DNA from: Clostridia bacterium
GTDB taxonomy: Bacteria > Bacillota_A > Clostridia > Christensenellales > Aristaeellaceae
Length of the DNA stretch: 8,753 nucleotides
Reading direction: 5' to 3'
NCBI GenBank assembly: GCA_017398245.1
Contig: JAFQGN010000071.1
Location: 1-8,753 of the forward strand
Notes under the pieces: generated by a model
Database searches by the model: none
Told to the model about the DNA's origin: nothing
Seen by the model: only the letters and a program-made list of their open reading frames with translations
In this document: positions 1 to 5,862 of the stretch, in pieces
Layout of the letters: each line of letters opens with the position of its first letter
How positions within the stretch are numbered: position 1 is the first letter of the stretch
Position numbers and translations under genes: made by a program

Positions 1-1032
1 GAAGGTGCCTCTGTTTCGCTGCAGGGAACCGTGCCCGAGCCCGCGCGCAGCGTACCCGTTACGCGCGAAAGCGTACTTGCCAGCCTGCAAAAGACCGGCG
101 GCACGCCCTTTTTCCTGCGCGATCTGCAGGCCGACATCGAGCCCGGTCTCTCCGTGCCCAACGCGCAGTGGAACGCCCTGCGCCGTCAGGCGCTCGAAGA
201 GCTCCTGCGCCAGCGCGAACTGCCTGCGCCCAAGGAATTCCTGCCGGGCAAGCTGCCCCGTATTCCAGCGCATAAATCTTGCGAACCCACACTTCGCGCG
301 CGGTTCGAAACGCTCGATCAGATCGGCGATACTTCCGCCTTCGAATACATCTCTCTGCCCGTCGAGGAGATCGCCCGCCATCCGGAATGCATCGCGCGCT
401 TTGGCGAAAAGCTGCTGGGCGAGCTGCCCGCCGCCCTCTTCCCCGAAGACGAAGACAAGATCGATTCCATCGTCACTCAGCTGCATGATCAGGGCCTGAG
501 CGCGCTGATTACCGACAATGTGTACGGCATCGAGCTCGGCCGCAGGCTGAACATGCCCGTGCACGGCGGTTTCGGCCTGAACATCACCAATTCGCGCTCT
601 TTGCAGGAATACGAACTGGCCGGGCTGCGTTCTGCAACCATCTCCTTTGAACTGCACGCACAGGCCATCCGCTCTCTGGGCGGAGCTCTGCCGCGCGGAG
701 CGATCGGCTACGGTTACCTGCCGCTTATGCGCCTGCGCCGCTGCCCGAACAGGGGCAAAAACGGCTGCGGCAGCTGCGATGGGCATCCGCATCTGACCGA
801 TCGTAAGGGCGTCGATTTCCCGCTCCTGTGTCACGAGCGCCGCTACACCACCTTGCTCAATTCCGTTCCGCTGTGGACGGCGAACAAGCCCCTGCGCGGT
901 GTCGATTTCACCACCCTGTATTTCACCACCGAGACAGCCGCACAGGTGCGCGCCATTACACATGCGCACATTGCGGGCGAAAACCCGCCTTTTGCGCATA
1001 CCTACGGCCTGTACGGCCGCACGCTGCTCTGA
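1..1032 (+). CDS. U32 family peptidase (collagenase-like, DUF3656-containing), C-terminal part
   Basis: The frame is open from base 1, so the gene is 5'-partial; 343 residues are present and the GTG at 31 is not a likely start. The first ~80 residues match the end of the DUF3656 insert of U32 proteins (GGTPFFLRDL, then LRRQALEEL). The rest is the C-terminal U32-like half: ITDNVYGIELGRRLNMPVHG, then GAIGYGYLPLMRLRRCP, then DRKGVDFPLLC and LLNSVPL. Four cysteines, Cys248, Cys256, Cys259 and Cys277 counted from base 1, form a C-x7-C-x2-C-x17-C pattern that could bind metal or an Fe-S cluster. Family members are annotated as peptidases, but the best-studied relative, E. coli RlhA, is needed for hydroxylation of a 23S rRNA cytidine, so a role in RNA modification is as plausible as proteolysis. 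The frame looks intact, and the gene is probably co-transcribed with the VOC gene that follows. Confidence 0.88.
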   Translation, partial: EGASVSLQGTVPEPARSVPVTRESVLASLQKTGGTPFFLRDLQADIEPGLSVPNAQWNALRRQALEELLRQRELPAPKEFLPGKLPRIPAHKSCEPTLRARFETLDQIGDTSAFEYISLPVEEIARHPECIARFGEKLLGELPAALFPEDEDKIDSIVTQLHDQGLSALITDNVYGIELGRRLNMPVHGGFGLNITNSRSLQEYELAGLRSATISFELHAQAIRSLGGALPRGAIGYGYLPLMRLRRCPNRGKNGCGSCDGHPHLTDRKGVDFPLLCHERRYTTLLNSVPLWTANKPLRGVDFTTLYFTTETAAQVRAITHAHIAGENPPFAHTYGLYGRTLL

Positions 1033-1033
1033 G

Positions 1034-1039
1034 AGGAGG
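1034..1039 (+). promoter_or_regulatory. Shine-Dalgarno site of the VOC gene
   Basis: AGGAGG lies 8 bases before the ATG at 1048, immediately after the U32 stop codon. It fixes the start of the downstream gene and supports translational linkage of the pair. Confidence 0.85.
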
Positions 1040-1047
1040 CCAGTCGC

Positions 1048-1413
1048 ATGACTGTCGGTGAAGTTTGTCTGCTCACGCTCGATGTCCCGCGCCTTTCCGC
1101 CTTCTATGGCCGCCTGCTGGGGCTGCGCTGCGAAGGCGATGAAACGCATGTCACCTTGATCGCGAAAGAGACTATGCTGACCGTGCTCCTCTCCGACGAG
1201 CCCATCTCCGGACAGAACGTCGCGCTCGCCTTTACGGTTCAGGATATCCACGCCTTCTGCCGGCATGCGCGCTCCATCGGCGCACAGATTCTGCAGGAAC
1301 CCACACGGCAACCGTGGGGCGCAATCAACATGTGTCTTCTTGACCCGGACGGCCGCAAGGTCTATTTCCGCGAACGAACCGAGGACCATGCCGCACAGCA
1401 AAGCGAAATCTAA
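1048..1413 (+). CDS. VOC family protein (glyoxalase/bleomycin-resistance/dioxygenase fold)
   Basis: This 121-residue protein has the size of a VOC-superfamily domain with two beta-alpha-beta-beta-beta modules. The first module contains VCLLTLDVPRLSAFYGRLLG, the typical strand followed by an xFYxxxLG helix. The second contains ALAFTVQDIHAFCRHARSIG, then the usual PWGAINMCLLDPDGRKVYF ending, where the DPDG turn and the final strand with Glu are diagnostic. The start is fixed by AGGAGG 8 bases upstream. The gene follows the U32 stop by 15 bases, so the two probably form the end of one operon, closed by the terminator at 1451-1488. The fold is used for glyoxalase I, ring-cleaving dioxygenases, epimerases and antibiotic-binding proteins. 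The sequence does not allow a choice among these, and the substrate is unknown. Confidence 0.85.
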   Translation: MTVGEVCLLTLDVPRLSAFYGRLLGLRCEGDETHVTLIAKETMLTVLLSDEPISGQNVALAFTVQDIHAFCRHARSIGAQILQEPTRQPWGAINMCLLDPDGRKVYFRERTEDHAAQQSEI

Positions 1414-1450
1414 AAGCCGAAACTGCGAACCGGATTTTCTTGAATAGCAA

Positions 1451-1488
1451 AGAACCCCCGCCGATAACTCGGCGAGGGTTCTCTTTTT
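1451..1488 (+). terminator. Rho-independent terminator of the U32-VOC operon
   Basis: An inverted repeat pairs 1451-1464 with 1469-1482 around a TAAC loop: 14 base pairs with one C/A mismatch (1458 against 1475), rich in GC. CTTTTT follows directly at 1483-1488. It lies 37 bases after the VOC stop. On the - strand the same hairpin sits 17 bases after the giant gene's stop, but there it is followed only by a poor T-tract (TTTGCTATT), so it may serve that gene weakly. Confidence 0.88.
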
Positions 1489-1499
1489 ATGACAAACGT

Positions 1500-3422
1500 T
1501 TATTCTCCCGCAGGACGCAGCCAGATAAGCCCGCTTGTGCAGCTATCCGCGCAGAAGTAACGGCTCTGCTCCATCTTCGTGGTTGCGCCGCTCCTGTTGA
1601 TGACAAAGCATCTCTGCTCGTCGCCGGAAAGCATGATCAACTCCGCGCGCACGTCTGCATAGATCTGCGCATATGTTTTTTCGCTGAGCACATCGAAAAA
1701 CTCTTCATCCTCCAGCGGAAGAGCTCGTGCTGCGTGCGCCTCAATCTCCGTGGTGATCATACCGGCGGAATACTCCCTGCTGGTAAGATCCGGCCCCTGG
1801 TTGTCGACCGTTGCAATGCCGTACTCATCTTCCAGCGCGGCCATTGCAATGGAATCGATCATTTCTGCCGGGATGTTCGCCTTCTCTGCTTCGGCGCATT
1901 CTTCGCCATATTCCTCATCAGCATCCCAAAGCACCTGCATATCCTTCAAAAGCGACGTTACGTTCATTTGGATGGGATCGAGGATCACCCAGCAGGATAC
2001 GCGATACACCTTCTCGTCCGCAGCGCCCTGCAAGAGCAGTTTGATCGTATCGCTGCTCAGTTCGCCGGCTCTGGTCAGCTTGCGCAGCTTCAGCATCTCT
2101 TCTTCGGACAGAACGCCATCCACCGCAATCGCAAACAGCTCGCTGCATTCCGTATCGGTCAGCTTGCCATCCGCCTGCCAGCGGCGCAGTTCCTCCTCGA
2201 AATAGCCCCTGCTGGCCAGCATGATCCTGTCCTTCACGATTGCCGGCTTGTCCAGAAGACCGTTTTTGATCATATCCTCCAGCGCTTCGGGCAGTACCGG
2301 AGTAATGCGGAATTCAAACAGCGCATTCGTGTACAGGGTATTATCGATCAGCTCGTGTTCTTCCCGGCCGGTCACATCGCTCGCTTCGGCGTCGTGATCA
2401 AACCCGAACTCCAATGCCCGGATCGCATTCAGATCGATCTGCGTCAGGTTGATCTCATCTTTATCGATCCTGCTCAGGCCCGCCAGTTCCAGCCCGTCTT
2501 CCGTTTCCAGAACCTGTGCGCCGACGATCGTTTCGATCTCTTCGCGCGCATTCAGAGCCTGCGCAAGCGCAAACGCCTTCGCCATGTCGCCGCTATGCAG
2601 CTGCAGCATGTCCAGCTGGATGCCCATATCCTCGTTCGTGAAAACAAGCTCTTTATACCCCTGCTCTTCCCACAGGCGCAGCAGATGGCCCGTCGGCATC
2701 AGGCTGCGCTGGGCATACAGCGGCTCGCCGTTTTCCTTCAGGATATCCGTATCCGGCCCGGATGCATTCTGCACGCGCTCCGGCTGCGCTTCGACCAGTA
2801 CAGTCGGCGGGTTTTCAGATAAATACCGCTGCGTGCGGGCCGCATATTCTGCGTCCGTCTCCCCTTCCGCCTGTGCAATATTCTCTGCCGCGCGCTCGAT
2901 ATAGGTCAGCACATAATCTTCCGGCTCGTACAGTTTATTGTACACAAGGAACCAGTCGCTCTCGCGCGTCCCGTCCTCATTTTTGCCAATTTCGATGATA
3001 ACGACGGTATCCCCGCTCACAACGGTCTGCACCGGGATACGGCGCCCGTCATCCGGCGCAACAGCGACAATGCTGTATTCCCCCTTGGGCACGCGCACCT
3101 GCACCTTGCCCTCGCTGTCCGTTACATATTCCTTGCCTTCGATATACACCGTCGTTCCGGGCAGCTCCACGCCGTCCTCCAGCACGTACACCGTAAGCGT
3201 ATACAGCTTTCTGAGCACCACATGGATGACCTTCGTCTCTTCCGTCGCAATAAAGCTGCCATGCGCGGGTTCATAACCGGCCTTTGTCACTTTATACCCG
3301 TATTCCACATTGCGGAACAGGTACATGCTGCATTTTCCATCCGGTCCCGTCACGCCGTAGAGCTCCGTAATCCCATTGTACGAAATGTAGATGGTAAATT
3401 CGCCGGTGCCGGAGACCTCCAC
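1500..3422 (-). CDS. Giant surface protein, segment 3: last beta-helix turn, two beta-sandwich domains, unrecognised C-terminal region
   Basis: The frame continues the beta-helix from about 3486; the GTG at 3422 lies inside a repeat (VEVSGTGEFT) and is not a credible start. Residues 10-70 (GVTGPDGKCSMYLFRNVEYG, then KAGYEPAHGSF) and 73-146 (LTVYVLEDGVELPGTTVYIE, then VTDSEGKVQVRVPKGEYSIV) look like two small beta-sandwich domains of the carboxypeptidase-regulatory/PEGA/SpaA kind, often found in bacterial surface proteins. Residues 150-640 are acidic and mixed alpha/beta, and I do not recognise them. They include LMPTGHLLRLWEEQGYKELV (241-260) and a helical part with AVDGVLSEEEMLKLRKL (433-449). 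The protein ends LIWLRPAGE, with no LPXTG, membrane segment or S-layer repeat. The TAA at 1502-1500 is 17 bases from the convergent terminator hairpin. Confidence 0.83.
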   Translation of the reverse strand: MEVSGTGEFTIYISYNGITELYGVTGPDGKCSMYLFRNVEYGYKVTKAGYEPAHGSFIATEETKVIHVVLRKLYTLTVYVLEDGVELPGTTVYIEGKEYVTDSEGKVQVRVPKGEYSIVAVAPDDGRRIPVQTVVSGDTVVIIEIGKNEDGTRESDWFLVYNKLYEPEDYVLTYIERAAENIAQAEGETDAEYAARTQRYLSENPPTVLVEAQPERVQNASGPDTDILKENGEPLYAQRSLMPTGHLLRLWEEQGYKELVFTNEDMGIQLDMLQLHSGDMAKAFALAQALNAREEIETIVGAQVLETEDGLELAGLSRIDKDEINLTQIDLNAIRALEFGFDHDAEASDVTGREEHELIDNTLYTNALFEFRITPVLPEALEDMIKNGLLDKPAIVKDRIMLASRGYFEEELRRWQADGKLTDTECSELFAIAVDGVLSEEEMLKLRKLTRAGELSSDTIKLLLQGAADEKVYRVSCWVILDPIQMNVTSLLKDMQVLWDADEEYGEECAEAEKANIPAEMIDSIAMAALEDEYGIATVDNQGPDLTSREYSAGMITTEIEAHAARALPLEDEEFFDVLSEKTYAQIYADVRAELIMLSGDEQRCFVINRSGATTKMEQSRYFCADSCTSGLIWLRPAGE

Positions 3423-3741
3423 GCCAGCGATGCTGCTCGCATATGTGGAGTAATCGTAGGAATAATTGCCATTGATCGAGCCGCCGTCATCACAAATGCC
3501 CGCCGGAGACCGTCACGCCTTCGTACTGATTATTGCTGATGGAGCCGTCCTTCATGGTAAATTCGCCGGTGCCGGAAACCTCCACGCCGGCCGCATTGGA
3601 TACCCTGTCGGTATTGTTGCCATTGATGGAGCCGCTCTGCATCGTGAACGTGCCGCCTTCAAGAATGACGCCTTCACGGTCGTTGCTGTTGATAGAGCCG
3701 CCGGTCATGACAAATTCGCCGGTGCCGGATACCTTCACGCC
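3391..3741 (-). repeat. Three direct DNA repeats encoding G-V-x-V-S-G-T-G-E-F
   Basis: Near-identical 35-base copies lie at 3391-3425, 3554-3588 and 3707-3741, each encoding (A)GV(E/K)VSGTGEF(T/V). Copies 2 and 3 are 153 bases apart, a multiple of three. Copies 1 and 2 are 163 apart, which is not, although both encode the same peptide in phase with their own segments. The mismatch equals the two bases inferred to be missing between them. Confidence 0.85.
3484..3502 (-). other. Frame break 2: two missing bases
   Basis: The - strand sequence reads GGCGGGCATTTGTGATGACG. Adding one base at about 3498-3502 (GGC GGC GCA TTT) and one at about 3484-3487 (ATG ACC GGC GGC) yields SGGAFVMTGGSINGN, matching the neighbouring copy EFVMTGGSINSN encoded at 3687-3722. 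Without them the frame hits TGA at 3492-3490. Confidence 0.8.
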
Positions 3742-5862
3742 CGCATAATAGTTGTCATACACCGTCGCGCCGTTCAGGTTGAACGTACCGCCGGATACGG
3801 CAACGCCCACCCCAGAGCTGCTGCTGCTGGAGTTGCTGCGGATTGTGCCGCTGTTTGCATTGAACGTGCCGCCGGTCATGGTCACGCCGTTATAGCTGTT
3901 GCTGGAAACGCTGGAAACGGTGCCGGTCATATTAACGGTGCCGCCGGCCATGAAGATACCGGTCTGCGCGCCGCTGATGGTCCCGCTGAACGTCAGGCTG
4001 GAACTATCGTCGGAAATATCGACATTCTTGCTCGGCGTGCTGTTGTTGTTCGTGATATCCGCGCCGGCGCCCAGTGTCACATTGCCGCTGTTTTCGATCT
4101 TCAGGTTCGTTGCGTCAGAACCGGATGCGTTTTTGATGTCGCCGTCCTCGAGATTGAAGGTGCCGCCATTGACATGCACGACCGTTGTGGTACTGCACGC
4201 GCCATTGTTGCCCTTGCCGTCAAAGTCGACGTTGCTCGCTTCAAATGTTACACCACTGCCGATCTGCACGAGGGTTTCGCAGCTCGTGGAATACGGCATG
4301 ACGAACACGTTCTTATAGTTGGTCTTGATATGCAGCGTATCACCATTTACAACCTCTGCCGTGCCGATGACATAGATCGCCGGGATCGCGTCGTCTCTGC
4401 CTTCGCCGTTCATAATATTGTCCATGACAATACCTGCCTGTTTGAACGACTTTACAGCCTGATCGGGCGTGGTGCCGCTATTAGCGTCATTGCCGTTCTG
4501 CGTGTCGATATACACGCCGTTCATCGTCAGAATGATCTTGTCCTGCGTGCTGCCGCTTCCCGAGCCGAGGACGAACCTCTCCTTATACCCGGTGTACAGC
4601 TCGTACTCCGCAAGATGCACGGTCGCATCGTCAATGCCGCTGCTCAGCCCATGGCCTTCTGCAGCGCCAGACAGATTTTCCCACGGCCATACGGTCGGGT
4701 ATCCGCTGTAGTAATTAGCATTGCCGGTGAACTTCAGCTGCGTTTTGTTGCTCGGCTCGCCGCCCAGCATGATGTGCGCGCCGCTGCCGATCAGATCGAC
4801 ATACGTAAGGTTCGCCTTGCCGTTCGAATAGACGAAAGAGTTCTGCGCGCTCAGATCGGTCTCGGTGATCGTTCCGCCGTAGGCATACAGCTTTGCGTTC
4901 GCAGTGCCCACATCGGCCGTGCTGACCGTGCCTCCGCTGACCACAGCAGTACACTGCGCGTCCAGATCCAGCATCGACACGCGGCCGCCGGTCACCTTCA
5001 CCGTGCTGTTTGCCGCGCCCGGCTGGATATACGTATAGATATACGAGCCGCCGGAGATCTCGACGTCCGCCTGCTTGCGCACATATAGCCTTGTGGTAGC
5101 GCTGCTGCTGCCCGTCACCTTGATCTTGGCATTCGCGCTGTCGCTGTACAAATTGCTCACATTTCCGCCGGAAATGGTGATCGTAGCCGCAGGCGCATCC
5201 ACGTTCATCGTGTTCACGGAGCCGCCGGAGACAAGGATCCGCGGATCGAAATTCTGCGTATCAAAACTGGACACCGTCATATTGTAGACCGTGCCGCCGC
5301 TGACGTACACCTTGCTCACGCTGCTGGCATTAAGTGTGTTCACTCTGCCCGCCGTTACCGTGATCTCGCCGCCCGTAGCGTTGATATTATTGTAATACGT
5401 GGTGGAATTGCTGCTCGCGCCGAAGGAGAGCGTGCCGCCGGTCATGTTGATGCAGCTTGCATTGTTACTGTTCTTTCCGATGACCGTCGTGCTCGTCGTC
5501 TTGAGAGAGCCGCTGCTCATCTTGATCTGCTGCTGCGTCGCGTTCTTCAGCGTCACATTACTCAGCGTGACGCTGCCGCCCGTGATATCCAGCACTGTTC
5601 CCCTGTTCACGGCACTGCCGTCGGTTTCGTTCGGGTCGCCCGTCGTATCGAATATAACGTTCCTTACGCTGAACGTCTTGTCCTCCGGCACCTGGATCAT
5701 CGCTTTCGCCGGATAATTCCCCTTATAGGGAACGACCGTGATGGTCACGCTCGGCTCCAGCGTATCATTATCCTGCAGAACAGCCGTTCCGTCATCGGAA
5801 ACGACATGGATATACAACCTGAAGTTGCGATTCTGCTCACGCTGTGCATTAAAGACCTGCAC
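3490..5862 (-). CDS. Giant surface protein, segment 2: beta-helix modules 3 and 4
   Basis: This is the middle part of the same gene. The authentic frame begins near 5913, giving SNECLYPNDPVKTFAKAV just before the GTG at 5862. That GTG is only the first start-like codon in the frame and has no good ribosome binding site. Counting from it, module 3 runs to about residue 448. It has SGGTV/TGGRV-type turns (90-330) and an end piece of about 85 residues containing ANYYSGYPTVWPW. Module 4 starts at 450 with VYIDTQNGNDANSGTTPDQA. It then shows longer turns of the form GGTFxMxxGSIxxN (560-788), the classical Ser/Thr/Asn/Gly-rich beta-helix pattern. The frame stops at 3490, directly after VTVSGGHL, in mid-repeat. 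Adding one base near 3500 and one near 3486 continues it as SGGAFVMTGGSINGN into segment 3. It is best read as the ligand-presenting stalk of an extracellular protein; no enzyme active site is recognised. Confidence 0.83.
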   Translation of the reverse strand: MQVFNAQREQNRNFRLYIHVVSDDGTAVLQDNDTLEPSVTITVVPYKGNYPAKAMIQVPEDKTFSVRNVIFDTTGDPNETDGSAVNRGTVLDITGGSVTLSNVTLKNATQQQIKMSSGSLKTTSTTVIGKNSNNASCINMTGGTLSFGASSNSTTYYNNINATGGEITVTAGRVNTLNASSVSKVYVSGGTVYNMTVSSFDTQNFDPRILVSGGSVNTMNVDAPAATITISGGNVSNLYSDSANAKIKVTGSSSATTRLYVRKQADVEISGGSYIYTYIQPGAANSTVKVTGGRVSMLDLDAQCTAVVSGGTVSTADVGTANAKLYAYGGTITETDLSAQNSFVYSNGKANLTYVDLIGSGAHIMLGGEPSNKTQLKFTGNANYYSGYPTVWPWENLSGAAEGHGLSSGIDDATVHLAEYELYTGYKERFVLGSGSGSTQDKIILTMNGVYIDTQNGNDANSGTTPDQAVKSFKQAGIVMDNIMNGEGRDDAIPAIYVIGTAEVVNGDTLHIKTNYKNVFVMPYSTSCETLVQIGSGVTFEASNVDFDGKGNNGACSTTTVVHVNGGTFNLEDGDIKNASGSDATNLKIENSGNVTLGAGADITNNNSTPSKNVDISDDSSSLTFSGTISGAQTGIFMAGGTVNMTGTVSSVSSNSYNGVTMTGGTFNANSGTIRSNSSSSSSGVGVAVSGGTFNLNGATVYDNYYAGVKVSGTGEFVMTGGSINSNDREGVILEGGTFTMQSGSINGNNTDRVSNAAGVEVSGTGEFTMKDGSISNNQYEGVTVSGGHL
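4423..4515 (-). other. Beta-helix module 4 opening cap
   Basis: VYIDTQNGNDANSGTTPDQA followed by VKSFKQAGIVM is nearly parallel to the module 2 cap residue by residue, including the NGND turn and the VK(T/S)F strand. It marks a module boundary 148 residues after the module 3 repeats end. Confidence 0.75.

Noticed and set aside
1797..2130. EF-hand or dockerin-like calcium loop around AVDGVLSEEEMLKLRKL
   Set aside because: The needed DxDxDG loop spacing is not present; only the trailing helix resembles one.
1440..2822. Open frame of 460 codons on the + strand, starting at the terminator
   Set aside because: It runs antisense to the well-supported C-terminal part of the giant gene, starts inside the terminator region without a ribosome binding site, and its composition (His-, Arg-, Gln- and Ile-rich, no domain) is that of a complementary-strand shadow.
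3466..5088. Open frame of 540 codons on the + strand
   Set aside because: It is antisense to beta-helix modules 3 and 4. The repeated Ala/Gly/His-rich phrases such as GKFAGAGNLHA are the reverse reading of the SGTGEF repeats.
5842..5862. Independent translation start at the GTG of segment 2
   Set aside because: The coding pattern extends upstream of this codon (SNECLYPNDPVKTFAKA), and the only purine run, AAAGG, is just 2 bases from the GTG.
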